Positions 16,766 through 25,114 of a stretch of 64,000 nucleotides of DNA are shown here, in pieces. The notes beneath the pieces are model-generated. The model was not told where the DNA came from and searched no databases. It saw only the letters and a list, made by a program, of their open reading frames with translations. Source of the stretch: Halobacillus_B rhizosphaerae. Lineage in GTDB: Bacteria > Bacillota > Bacilli > Bacillales > Halobacillaceae. The DNA is taken from NCBI RefSeq assembly GCF_046719735.1, contig NZ_JAUTWQ010000011.1:1-64000 (forward strand). Reading direction: 5' to 3'. The position numbers were made by a program, and so were the translations under genes. Position 1 is the stretch's first letter. Each line of letters opens with the position of its first letter.

Positions 16766-17296
16766 TTATTCACTTACTATGAATTCGAAGTTTCCGTCGA
16801 ATTTGACGTCTTTACCGATGAGTACGCCGCCTGTTTCTAGGGCTGCGTTATAGGTAAGTCCGTATTTTTCGCGGTTGAGTTTGCCGGTAACATCGAAACC
16901 TGCTACTGTGCTGCCGTCTAATGGGCTTTTAGATGTGCCGTTGTATTCTACGGTAAACGTTTCTTTGTTTGTTACTTCTTTAATGGTAAAGTCGCCGGTA
17001 ATTTCATATTCTTCATCAGAAAGCTTTTTAATAGAAGTGCTTTCGAAAATGAAGTGAGGGTATTTTTCTGCTTCAAAGAAGTCACCAGATTGAAGGTGTC
17101 CGTCACGATCTTGATTTCCGGTATCGATGGATGCCGCTGCAATTTTAACTTTTACTGAAGCGGATGAAAGATCATCTAAGTCTCCGTTGAAGGTCACGTC
17201 AAAATCTTTAAATTCTCCTTTGGCTTTTGAAACCATCATGTGTTTAATTTGAAAATCGATCCCGCTGTGTACCTTGTCTAATGTTAGTGTTGGCAT
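16766..17296 (-). CDS. YceI family protein
   Basis: A 176-residue lipocalin-like YceI-domain protein. It starts TLDKVHSGIDFQIKHMMVSKAKGEF and contains the family signatures ASIDTGNQDRDGHLQSGDFF near 55-75 and LNREKYGLTYN near 138. There is no signal peptide, so it should be cytoplasmic. The family binds long isoprenoid or fatty-acid-like molecules in some structures; its role in Bacillaceae is unsettled. The start follows GGAGGAATT. A strong promoter and a palindrome just behind the -10 suggest repression by a small dimeric regulator. Confidence 0.92.
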   Translation of the reverse strand: MPTLTLDKVHSGIDFQIKHMMVSKAKGEFKDFDVTFNGDLDDLSSASVKVKIAAASIDTGNQDRDGHLQSGDFFEAEKYPHFIFESTSIKKLSDEEYEITGDFTIKEVTNKETFTVEYNGTSKSPLDGSTVAGFDVTGKLNREKYGLTYNAALETGGVLIGKDVKFDGNFEFIVSE

Positions 17297-17339
17297 TAAT
17301 AATTCCTCCTACAAAATAGTAACTAATAATTTTTTATCA

Positions 17340-17385
17340 ACTTACTTTATGTAAGTAGTATATAATGAGCATTTGAATCCGTCAA
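17340..17385 (-). promoter_or_regulatory. Promoter and putative operator of the YceI-like gene
   Basis: On the minus strand TTGACG (17385-17380), a 17-base spacer and TATACT (17362-17357). Directly behind the -10 lies a palindrome ACTTAC-5-GTAAGT (17340-17356), where a bound regulator would block initiation. Confidence 0.7.
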
Positions 17386-17587
17386 GGGTTTTTATCTTTA
17401 ATTCGAGATAACTTTAAAAAGTTCTGGATACCTTGGAGATAGCGGAAGACATAATCGCACAATCCACTTAGCTATTTTTATTGGCGGGCAAAGGGGGAAT
17501 TCTTTAAAAGAAAAATGAAACGAAAGCTTCTTATGGAACGTATGAAACAGGTGCATACAAAAAATTGCAAAATGGGAGAGAAAGCTT

Positions 17588-19297
17588 ATGTCTGGAATTA
17601 TAACCACCACGCTAATGTCATTTCTATTGTTTATTTTATTAACCGTGGTAGCTTTACTTACAAGAAAAAACAAAAAACAAATCCTCCAAACCGGTGTTGG
17701 CCTGTTGATCTTTGGATTTATTGTGGTCAGTGTAATCGTTTATATTTTCCTGCCGCCGATGACTCTTGCCAATATGATTATTATTAATGGCGTAGTGGCA
17801 GCTTTATTAACGCCGCTTCTCTATGCAGGCGCTAGAATTAATACCCAATTAAAACAAATTCATAGATCTCCATCGGGAATCATATTCTTCCTGACGGCTC
17901 TTGCGATCGTGGGAATATTCGTTGCTGGTATTCTTTCCTTAGATAACACGTATAATTCAATTGATAAAAAGGAAGAAGGGGAAGCGAAACCACTGAATGA
18001 AAATAATACCCCTATTTCAGTGGCTCCAGAATCAGCAAGGAATAAAATCCAAAAAGCGATGAGTGTAGTACCGAATACGCAGTTCTATGATTTGGGTAAG
18101 CTTCAGGCGCAGCGTGTAGACGGTGACATTGTTTATATTGCTCCTGTCGAGTTTACGAGCTTTTGGAAATATCTAAGAGGCAAAGAAACGGAAGGGTATT
18201 TTTCTATCGATGCGACGAATGTGAATGCTCAGCCTGAATTTTTGGATAGTAAAATGAAATATACCAATTCCAGTTATTTTAATAAGAATGTCCAAAGAGC
18301 CATTTATGGTGCATATCCCGCTTACATTCAAAGTGGCGAAGCCCAGATTGAAGTGGATGATAAGGGCAAGCCATGGTACGTGCAGACTCTTTACAAGCCG
18401 ATTCCTCTCACCAACCGTCCGGATTTAAACGAGGTAAAAGTGGCTGTGGTGGATCCTGTTTCAGGAAAAGTGAAATCTTATGACACAGATAAATCACCTG
18501 AGTTCATTGATGGGTCCATCAGTTCAGAAATGGCTGCTGATGTGAACACGTATTTCGGTAAATACGTGCACGGCTGGCTGAATTCGTTGTTTGGTAAGAA
18601 AGATGTGAAGATTCCCAATGACTCGGGTACTGAAAGCAGTGTGACTCCGATCTTTAATGAAAATGGAGAAATGTATTACTTTACCGATATGGCCTCTCCA
18701 AAAGAAAACATTGATTCAGCCCTTGGTTATACACTTATTCATGCCCGAACAGGTCAGCTCACATACTATAATGGGAAGAAGAATAACGGAATTATGGATA
18801 GTAAAGGGGCAAAGCAAATCGTAAATAAAGAATTTCCTGAGAAAAATTGGGAAGGCTCGATGCCTATTCTTTATAATATCGACGGAAATCCGACTTGGAT
18901 CGTAAACGTATTAGATCCGAACGGTTTATTTAAACAATATGCTTACATTAAAGCTTCCGATTCTGATTTTGCCGTGTTTGGCGACACCGCACAGCAAACA
19001 TTGAATGCATATCGGCTTCAGCTTGCCCAGGATCCGAGTAATGTAGAGGGAAGTGAAGATGTAGAAACCGTAACGAAAAGTGGTACGGTTAACCGCGTTC
19101 TCGTCACCTCCACAGATAAAAGACAGTCCGTGCAGTTCTTGATCGAAGGAGATTCCACCATTTATACGGTGAATGTGAGTAAAGCTCCGCTATCGATCTT
19201 CCTGCAAAAAGGGGATCAGGTGGATGCAGAAGTGAAAGTAAGAGGAAATGGAACCGCAACGGTTGAAAACCTGACAATTAAAGCACTGAATAAATAA
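17588..19297 (+). CDS. Large membrane protein of unknown function
   Basis: A 569-residue protein that I do not recognise. Four membrane segments fill the first 120 residues (about 3-25, 37-56, 58-82 and 97-118). A long soluble part follows, probably extracellular by the positive-inside rule. It contains two similar blocks with acidic-aromatic strands, including VAVVDPVSGKVKSYD and YTLIHARTGQLTYYNG, which recall PepSY-type or beta-propeller strands. The end (about 495-569) looks like a small OB-like barrel with GTVNRVLVTS and GDQVDAEVKVRGNGTA. The start follows GGGAGAG. It stands alone with its own terminator. A cell-surface or transport role is possible only by topology. Confidence 0.75.
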   Translation: MSGIITTTLMSFLLFILLTVVALLTRKNKKQILQTGVGLLIFGFIVVSVIVYIFLPPMTLANMIIINGVVAALLTPLLYAGARINTQLKQIHRSPSGIIFFLTALAIVGIFVAGILSLDNTYNSIDKKEEGEAKPLNENNTPISVAPESARNKIQKAMSVVPNTQFYDLGKLQAQRVDGDIVYIAPVEFTSFWKYLRGKETEGYFSIDATNVNAQPEFLDSKMKYTNSSYFNKNVQRAIYGAYPAYIQSGEAQIEVDDKGKPWYVQTLYKPIPLTNRPDLNEVKVAVVDPVSGKVKSYDTDKSPEFIDGSISSEMAADVNTYFGKYVHGWLNSLFGKKDVKIPNDSGTESSVTPIFNENGEMYYFTDMASPKENIDSALGYTLIHARTGQLTYYNGKKNNGIMDSKGAKQIVNKEFPEKNWEGSMPILYNIDGNPTWIVNVLDPNGLFKQYAYIKASDSDFAVFGDTAQQTLNAYRLQLAQDPSNVEGSEDVETVTKSGTVNRVLVTSTDKRQSVQFLIEGDSTIYTVNVSKAPLSIFLQKGDQVDAEVKVRGNGTATVENLTIKALNK

Positions 19298-19312
19298 CCA
19301 GCGCTTCAAAGT

Positions 19313-19350
19313 AAACTCAAGGTGGATTCTGCATCTTGAGTTTATTTTTT
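19313..19350 (+). terminator. Terminator of the unknown membrane protein gene
   Basis: Stem AAACTCAAG/CTTGAGTTT with a 13-base loop and ATTTTTTG tail. Confidence 0.85.
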
Positions 19351-19444
19351 GTGAAAAACCTGACGCTGTTTTCGCGTCATTTGTGAGAGTACCGATTATC
19401 TTGTAGAATAGCGATTACGAGAATATACGGAAGAGGGGAAGCTT

Positions 19445-20569
19445 ATGGAGTCCTTTATTGTTGTAGGAGCAGGGGTGCTGGGAGCATCGACAGCCTACCG
19501 ACTTGCTAAAGAAGGTGCGAGTGTCACGATCATAGATGGGAAAGACCTGGGTCAAGCTACAGATGCGGCAGCTGGCATTGTATGTCCTTGGTTGTCCCAG
19601 CGCCGGAATAAGATTTGGTACCGGCTTGCTAAGGGCGGAGCAGCCTACTATCCTGCTCTTATGAAAGAGTTACAAGCCGACGGGGAGACAGAGACCGGGT
19701 ATAAGCGTGTAGGGGCCATAAGCCTTCACACCGATGAACAAAAGTTAGAGAAAATGGTGGAACGTGCCAAGAAAAGAAGAGAAGATGCCCCGGAAATAGG
19801 GGAGATCACTCGACTGTCTGCCAGTGAAACAAAGAATCTTTTCCCACCTCTTGCGGACGAATACGGGGCTGTTCACGTCAGCGGAGCGGCTCGAGTGGAT
19901 GGTCGAGCATTGAGAACTGCTTTAATTCGTGCTGCCGAAAGAAATGGTGCCACCGTGAGGCGAGGGAAAGCGTTATTATTGCATGAAAACAAGCGAGTCA
20001 AAGGAGTGGAGGTGGAGGACGAAGCATTGTATGCCGATAAGGTGATCGTAACCTCTGGGGTATGGGCTAAGCATCTCCTCAAGCCGCTGGGAATCCAATT
20101 TGCTGTGAGTTCCCAGAAAGCTCAAATTGTACATCTCGAGCTTCCCAACACGGATACAAGCACCTGGCCCGTCGTCATGCCGCCCAATGATCAGTATCTT
20201 CTTTCCTTTGAGAACGGCAGGGTTGTGGCAGGAGCGACTCATGAGAATGATGTCGGCTTGGATGACCGAATTACGGCAGGCGGCATATTTGAAATTTTTG
20301 ATAAAGCGTTAGACTATGCTCCTGGCCTTAAAGATAGTACGTTTCTGGAAACAAGGGTGGGGTTCCGTCCGTTCACTCCGGGTTTCTTACCAGTGTTTGG
20401 TGCATTGCCCGGGTTTGAAGGGATTCTAGCAGCAAATGGTCTGGGTGCCTCTGGCTTGACCTCGGGCCCATATTTAGGGGATCAGCTTGCAAAGCTTGCC
20501 CTTAATCAACAGACGGAACTTGATCCTGAGGACTATGATATACAAGGCGCTTTGGATTTCACGCAGTAA
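19445..20569 (+). CDS. FAD-dependent amino-acid oxidase/dehydrogenase (DAO family)
   Basis: A 374-residue flavoprotein of the D-amino-acid oxidase / glycine-sarcosine oxidase type. The N-terminal Rossmann motif VVGAGVLGASTAYRLAKEG (G-x-G-x-x-G) binds FAD, and the C-terminal GFRPFTPGFLPVFG and LGASGLTSGPYLG loops hold the flavin and the substrate. It is similar in layout to glycine oxidase ThiO and small DadA-like enzymes, but no thiamine genes are nearby. The start follows GAGGGGAAG. It stands alone and ends at a repeat element that starts at the base after its stop codon. The substrate is not predictable. Confidence 0.88.
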   Translation: MESFIVVGAGVLGASTAYRLAKEGASVTIIDGKDLGQATDAAAGIVCPWLSQRRNKIWYRLAKGGAAYYPALMKELQADGETETGYKRVGAISLHTDEQKLEKMVERAKKRREDAPEIGEITRLSASETKNLFPPLADEYGAVHVSGAARVDGRALRTALIRAAERNGATVRRGKALLLHENKRVKGVEVEDEALYADKVIVTSGVWAKHLLKPLGIQFAVSSQKAQIVHLELPNTDTSTWPVVMPPNDQYLLSFENGRVVAGATHENDVGLDDRITAGGIFEIFDKALDYAPGLKDSTFLETRVGFRPFTPGFLPVFGALPGFEGILAANGLGASGLTSGPYLGDQLAKLALNQQTELDPEDYDIQGALDFTQ

Positions 20570-20952
20570 GAGGCTGGGACAGAAACCTGTTAGCCATTAT
20601 TAAACCCGAACAATGAAGGAGTATCACCTTCCTCGTTCGGGTTTTCTGGCAAGAATGAGGCAGAATTTATTGAGTTTACCAAGGACGTCTATTGGTTTAC
20701 CAATTAAATAATCTGGCTCCCTGGTGAACAAGGAAGGAAAAAATAGAAACTAATCCGAGCGTAGGAAATACACGCAGACTTCTGCGGGAGGAAGGCATAG
20801 GTTTGACCCCGGAGTGCGCAGCACGAGGAGGCAGACCAGCCGCCCGCGAAAAGCGGAGTGTAGTTCCGTAGCGGTCATGCTGAGTAAGGTCCTGTACTTC
20901 CTTGATTGTCCATCTTTAGATGGCAGGCATTTTCTTTTGTTCCAGCCTCTTT
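20567..20952. repeat. Intergenic repeat region with inverted GAGGCTGGGACA ends
   Basis: About 385 bases without a gene. The left edge reads AAGAGGCTGGGACAGAAA and the right edge is its near-perfect inverse (TTTTGTTCCAGCCTCTT). Inside are a terminator hairpin and, at about 20760-20880, a GC-richer block with GACTTCTGCGGGAGGAA, GACCCCGGAGTGCGCAGC and CCGCCCGCGAAAAGCGGAG. This block resembles the palindromic intergenic repeats common in Bacillaceae and is related to parts of the copies near 51.9 and 60.8 kb. Confidence 0.7.
20602..20646 (+). terminator. Terminator hairpin (CCGAAC family) after the DAO gene
   Basis: AACCCGAAC...GTTCGGGTT with inner ATGAAGG/CCTTC pairing, then TTTT. It lies inside the larger intergenic repeat at 20567-20952. 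Confidence 0.85.
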
Positions 20953-20968
20953 CTCTATATATTGAGCT

Positions 20969-21394
20969 TTACTTTTTATATTCTTCCGGGTAATCGCAAT
21001 ACTCTACGATCGTTCCTTCTGTGTCCATTGGGTTTAAATAGACAAGACGTCTCCCATGCTTATTTATTCTTAATGAGCCCTCAAGTGTTCGAACCCCTTT
21101 TTCTTCAAGTTCTTTTAATGCTTCATCTAAATCACCTACATGATAGGCAACGTGGTGGACTCCTTTACCTTTCTGCTTTATGAATCTGGCAATCGGAGAA
21201 GTTGTGTTATTAGTAGGCATCAAAAGCTCTGTCCGATCTCCGTCTACATCGATAATGGCAATTTCACTTTCCACGCCCTTTTTTTCACTCCTGTATCGGT
21301 CAATCAGCCTGCCGCCAAGAACGTTTGTGTAGAACTGGATACTATCTTCTATATTTCTTACGGCGATACCAATATGATCAAGCTTCTTCATCAT
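20969..21394 (-). CDS. mce: Methylmalonyl-CoA epimerase / VOC family protein
   Basis: A 141-residue vicinal-oxygen-chelate protein made of two beta-alpha-beta-beta-beta modules. The pattern DHIGIAV (His6-7 region), ELLMPTN, GVHHVAYHV and IVEYCDYPEE carries the metal ligands His, Glu/Gln, His and Glu of methylmalonyl-CoA epimerase. That enzyme interconverts the (R) and (S) forms of methylmalonyl-CoA in propionate use. The gene stands alone here; the mutase subunits are usually next to it in Bacillaceae but are not in this window. The start follows AAGGAG. Another VOC function cannot be excluded. Confidence 0.8.
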   Translation of the reverse strand: MMKKLDHIGIAVRNIEDSIQFYTNVLGGRLIDRYRSEKKGVESEIAIIDVDGDRTELLMPTNNTTSPIARFIKQKGKGVHHVAYHVGDLDEALKELEEKGVRTLEGSLRINKHGRRLVYLNPMDTEGTIVEYCDYPEEYKK

Positions 21395-21543
21395 ACCGCG
21401 CTCCTTTTTCTAAATGATGGTTTTCATTTTATCATCATGAGAACAAAGTGTCTGGCAAACCGCCTGTTTTTACGTGAACATAGGTACTCGTCCAAAATTT
21501 AAATTCCCTGTTTCATAAGCTGTTAACAGGAGGTGAGGTTCCT

Positions 21544-21768
21544 ATGGAAGCCATTGCAAAAGCCCTTGGTCTAGCTTTATTCACTGCATTTCTTGTGCCT
21601 GCATCCCTTGCGGCAGTAGCCATTGCCGCCATCGTAACACCTGGGTATAAGGCTGCCCCTGCATTAATTGTTCTAGGTATCTTGTATTTATTCTGGCAAT
21701 TTATGTTTTATATTCTAGTTTCTCGAATCATTGATGAATTAGATGAAGTTCCCAGGGATATCCACTAA
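21544..21768 (+). CDS. Small two-segment membrane protein of unknown function
   Basis: A 74-residue, strongly hydrophobic protein with two predicted membrane segments (about 5-30 and 36-60) and an acidic tail IDELDEVPRDIH. It is preceded by a very good binding site, CAGGAGGTGAGG, 8 bases before the ATG, which supports real translation. No family was recognised. It stands alone between the epimerase gene (divergent) and a DJ-1-type gene (convergent). Confidence 0.65.
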   Translation: MEAIAKALGLALFTAFLVPASLAAVAIAAIVTPGYKAAPALIVLGILYLFWQFMFYILVSRIIDELDEVPRDIH

Positions 21769-21897
21769 CTTTCAGGGGGCTTGTCCAGCTCCCTGTTACA
21801 TAAAGAGAAGAAGCTGCTCCTCATCGATAGACGAACCATTAAGGGGCTACAGAGTCACAAAATGGTGAATGTCTAGACATCTAGAATCATATAGCAC

Positions 21898-21955
21898 AAA
21901 AAATCCGAGCGATGATGAAGTAATGTCACTAACATAGCATCATCGCTCGGATTAA
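21898..21955 (-). terminator. Terminator hairpin (CCGA[AG]CGATGATG family) of the DJ-1-like gene
   Basis: A 16-bp perfect stem: AATCCGAGCGATGATG (21902-21917) with CATCATCGCTCGGATT (21938-21953). On the minus strand it ends in TTTTTTG. Compared with the copies at 16.6 and 27.6 kb, A to G in one arm is matched by T to C in the other, keeping the pairing. Confidence 0.88.
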
Positions 21956-21993
21956 ATATCGGCATAAACCTTGTCCCATTCTAGTTTTATCGA

Positions 21994-22653
21994 TTAGGCT
22001 AATTTCTTAATAAATTCTTGTGCTACAGCCACAGTGGATTGTGGGTTTTGTCCTGTAATAAGATTACCATCGACTTCAACATGAACGGACCAGTTTGGTG
22101 CAGCAACAAAAGTTGCTCCCAGATCCCGTATTTTTGTTTCAAGTAAGAAAGGCATATATTGATCCAATGTGGTATCTTTTTCTTCAAGATCAGTGAAAGC
22201 ATTCACACGCTTTCCTGCTACGAGCGGCTCGCCATTAGAAAGGGTGGCTCCAACAAGTCCTGATGGGCCATGGCATACAGCAGCCACTGGCTTATCTGTT
22301 TCATAGAAATCTCTCAGCAATTCTTGCAGCTTCTCATCTTTTGGAAGGTCAAACATGGTACCGTGTCCACCTGGCAGGAAGATAGCATCAAAGTCTTTTG
22401 CAGCAACCTCCGATGTTTTCAATGTGTTTTCAAGCTGAGACTTAGTATTTAAAATTTCTTGTGGTTCATCTTCACTAACACTACCTGGGTCAACAGGAGC
22501 TTGCCCGCCAAGAGGACTGGCAACGGTGACCTGATACCCTTGCTTTTTGAATTCATTATAGGCCTCGCCGAATTCAGATAACCAAAGGCCGGTTGGTGTA
22601 TCATCATTAATCTTTTCGTGGTTTGTTACAACCATTAGAATTTTTTTAGACAT
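21994..22653 (-). CDS. DJ-1/PfpI family protein (Hsp31/glyoxalase III-like)
   Basis: A 219-residue class-I-glutamine-amidotransferase-like protein. The nucleophile-elbow Cys lies in AAVCHGPSGL near residue 127, with the family FLPGGHGTMFDL loop before it and the PNWSVHVEVDGNLITGQNP end behind. The sequence type (GLWLSEFGEAYNEF and Cys-His-Gly) is that of the Hsp31-like group, where some members are glutathione-independent glyoxalases or deglycases. The first ATG is two bases from GGGAGG, so the ATG three codons later (spacing 10) was preferred. It has its own terminator. Confidence 0.9.
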   Translation of the reverse strand: MSKKILMVVTNHEKINDDTPTGLWLSEFGEAYNEFKKQGYQVTVASPLGGQAPVDPGSVSEDEPQEILNTKSQLENTLKTSEVAAKDFDAIFLPGGHGTMFDLPKDEKLQELLRDFYETDKPVAAVCHGPSGLVGATLSNGEPLVAGKRVNAFTDLEEKDTTLDQYMPFLLETKIRDLGATFVAAPNWSVHVEVDGNLITGQNPQSTVAVAQEFIKKLA

Positions 22654-22663
22654 ACACTTCATT

Positions 22664-23358
22664 CCTCCCTTTAAGCTTAAATCGATGGTACAGGAAACAT
22701 TGTAATCCTGTGCTTTTCTAAAAACAAATGATTGAACTTACCTAATGTAATGAGGTGATTATGTGAAGGGGTGCTGTTCTTATGCGAGGTTTGGCAGCAA
22801 AAAAACAAAAACTCACAAATTAAATCGATCTGTAAAAATCGATGAACAATTAGCATAAGGACAGGCCACATCAGGGTTTATCCTTTTTTTAATTGCCTAT
22901 ATAATCAGTGGTTTACAGTGATTTTCCATTTCTATTTATTCCATTAAATGAGACGATAGTTGTATGAGTGTTTCCTGTTTCGTTATGATCAGGGGTGAAA
23001 CTGTACCGGGTAAATCGACTCACGATACATGTGGGAAATAGTCGGATTCCTTGGAAGAGGGTGTGACCATGCTCGCCGGGGTTTCTCTGGAGAAAAAACA
23101 AGTGTACTCAGTGTGCAAAAAAGGTTTGAATTCAAAGTATTAAGGGAAAGGAATAATCCAATAGTCTATGGAAAAAGCTATAGCTGTATAAAGACAACGG
23201 GTCCCAAAATAACCCCTTGATAAGAGCGACCATCCGCTTGTTGGTCAAAGATAAAATAAAAAATGAATAATTGCTGAAGATCACTTCTGTCTGTTTCATA
23301 CATACTTTCTGTTTACTGCACCAATAGAAAAAAAACGATAAAGAGTGAGGAATTAGCG
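22664..23358. other. Gene-poor stretch of about 690 bases
   Basis: I see no supported gene here. Only short open frames without good binding sites or recognisable products occur, including a 24-codon frame at about 23069 behind GGAAGAGG. It holds the divergent promoters of the DJ-1-like gene and the MurE-like gene, but no clear -35/-10 pair could be fixed. Confidence 0.5.
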
Positions 23359-24858
23359 ATGAATATACAATTTGAGCAAGTGAAAGGTCTGTCGATTCAA
23401 GAGTTGTTCGGACCAAAGGAACAAGAAGTAGCCAAGCTCTCCTTTCACTCAAAAAGGGTGGAAACGGGCACCATATTTTTTAGTATGAAAGGGGAAAACG
23501 CCGACGGTCATCAGTTTATTGAAGACGCTATTCAATTGGGGGCCTCCGTTATTGTAGGAAGTGATGTTCACCAGCTATCCCGGCTAAGCGAACGGTATTT
23601 AACGTGCACATTCATAGTTGTGCCAGACGTAAGGAAGGCGATGGCCAATCTTGCCAAGCACTTCTATAGAAACGCAGATGAAAAAATTAAAACCATCGGT
23701 GTAACAGGAACGAACGGGAAAACGACGGTAACCGCCTATGTAAGGTCTCTGCTTACTTTACTCGGTTTGCGGACAGGCTCTATTGGGACAACAGGGATAT
23801 GGTCATCTTCCGAGAAGATTCCGTATAAGAAGTCCACTCCCACCACGCCTGAATCTATAGATCTTCACCAGATCTTTCACGACTTGGATGTTTTGAAAGA
23901 CCAGGCAGCTGTCATGGAGGCCACCTCTATCGGAATTGATCAGAAGCGGTTGGAAGGCATTCAATTTGATGTAGCCATTCTTACTAATTTCTCTGAGGAG
24001 CATTTAGAATATCACCATACCATTGAACGGTATAAAGCTTGTAAACTGAAACTATTTGACCAAGCAAGAGCGGCTGTGATTAATATAGATGATGAGGAAA
24101 TGGGAAGAGAACTGGCCGGATCGTTTACAGGTCCTTCACTCACTTATAGTATTCAACAGAACCGGGATGCTGATATCCAGGCTGATCATATTCAAATCAC
24201 TGAGAACGGGGCCAGTTTCGATTTGCGTATCTTAGGAAAAACGTATTTTGCTCATGTTCCTGTATACGGCACTTACAATGTGGCTAATGTTTTGACGGCA
24301 ATCGCTGCTGCTCTTCATTTGAATTATTCTGTTGAAGAAATTGTGAATGTCCTTCCACAGCTTGAAAGCCCAGTCGGAAGGTTCCAAGTGATCCAGACCC
24401 CGATGAATCAGAAAGTTATTTTGGATTACGCTCATACTCCAGTAGCGTTAACAAGGTTAGTAGAAGAAGTAAAGAAGCTGAACTACAACCGTTTAATCGT
24501 CATGATTGCTGGTATCGGTATTCGGGATTTCAACAAAATGCCAAAGATGGCCGCTGCTATTGAAGGCCAGGCAGACGCGGTTATTGTAACCGTAGACCAC
24601 CCTGGATACCATGATCCTCAAGTGATTGTAGATCAAGTCATGAAAGGATTTACCCAACCGCATGAAAATCATATTTACACTTCTTTAACACGTGCAGAAG
24701 GGGTGCTGCGAAGTTTATCTATTGCTGAACCTAATGATATTATTCTCCTGACAAGCGGCTGCATTAATGAAGCCCAGATGGTTAAAGGTAAAGAAATCCC
24801 TCATTCGGATGAAGAAATCATTCGCGCTTATTACCACTCAACTCCCCATTTGAATTAA
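23359..24858 (+). CDS. MurE-like Mur ligase, stand-alone and divergent
   Basis: A 499-residue protein with the three Mur-ligase domains: the N-terminal UMP-binding part (SFHSKRVETGTIFFSMKG), the central ATPase domain with GVTGTNGKTT (114-123) and TNFSEEHLEYHH, and the C-terminal domain with LDYAHTPVAL. The region that holds the amino-acid-binding DNPR (meso-DAP) motif in MurE reads VDHPGYHDPQ. The usual SSHAL is ATSIGI. It therefore may add another residue, or act outside the main pathway. No dcw-cluster gene is near, so the main murE is expected elsewhere. The start is an ATG behind GAGTGAGG. Confidence 0.85.
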   Translation: MNIQFEQVKGLSIQELFGPKEQEVAKLSFHSKRVETGTIFFSMKGENADGHQFIEDAIQLGASVIVGSDVHQLSRLSERYLTCTFIVVPDVRKAMANLAKHFYRNADEKIKTIGVTGTNGKTTVTAYVRSLLTLLGLRTGSIGTTGIWSSSEKIPYKKSTPTTPESIDLHQIFHDLDVLKDQAAVMEATSIGIDQKRLEGIQFDVAILTNFSEEHLEYHHTIERYKACKLKLFDQARAAVINIDDEEMGRELAGSFTGPSLTYSIQQNRDADIQADHIQITENGASFDLRILGKTYFAHVPVYGTYNVANVLTAIAAALHLNYSVEEIVNVLPQLESPVGRFQVIQTPMNQKVILDYAHTPVALTRLVEEVKKLNYNRLIVMIAGIGIRDFNKMPKMAAAIEGQADAVIVTVDHPGYHDPQVIVDQVMKGFTQPHENHIYTSLTRAEGVLRSLSIAEPNDIILLTSGCINEAQMVKGKEIPHSDEEIIRAYYHSTPHLN

Positions 24859-24864
24859 ATGTAT

Positions 24865-24907
24865 AAAAGACCTAATCAGTCGAGCGCAATGACTGATTAG
24901 GTCTTTT
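24865..24907 (+). terminator. Terminator after the MurE-like gene
   Basis: A perfect 14-bp stem AGACCTAATCAGTC/GACTGATTAGGTCT with a 9-base loop and TTTT. Confidence 0.9.
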
Positions 24908-25040
24908 GGTGTGGATGCTGCTTTGACATCTGCCTGACTTAATACGTACTTAAAGTACATTAGCCCTTTCAAAAGGAAAAGTCGAAGTAAGCAGTGATAA
25001 AGCAGTCCATTCATAAATGAGGCTGTAGCGAAAGTATTCG

Positions 25041-25079
25041 ATCCGAACCATAGTAGCTGCATTGGTTCGGATTTTCTTT
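25041..25079 (+). terminator. Second terminator-like hairpin (CCGAACCA family)
   Basis: ATCCGAACCA (25041-25050) pairs with TGGTTCGGAT (25063-25072), followed by TTTCTTTA. It lies between convergent genes and belongs to the recurrent CCGAAC hairpins. Confidence 0.75.
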
Positions 25080-25114
25080 ATTCAGCGACCGGTTCTAGAG
25101 TTTTTCAGTCCCTT

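Noticed and set aside
20127..20312. Short open frames inside the DAO oxidase gene
   Set aside because: They are other-frame readings within a well supported gene.
23029..23220. Small open frames in the 690-base gap before the MurE-like gene
   Set aside because: No good binding site at their starts, no recognisable motif and no sign of constraint.
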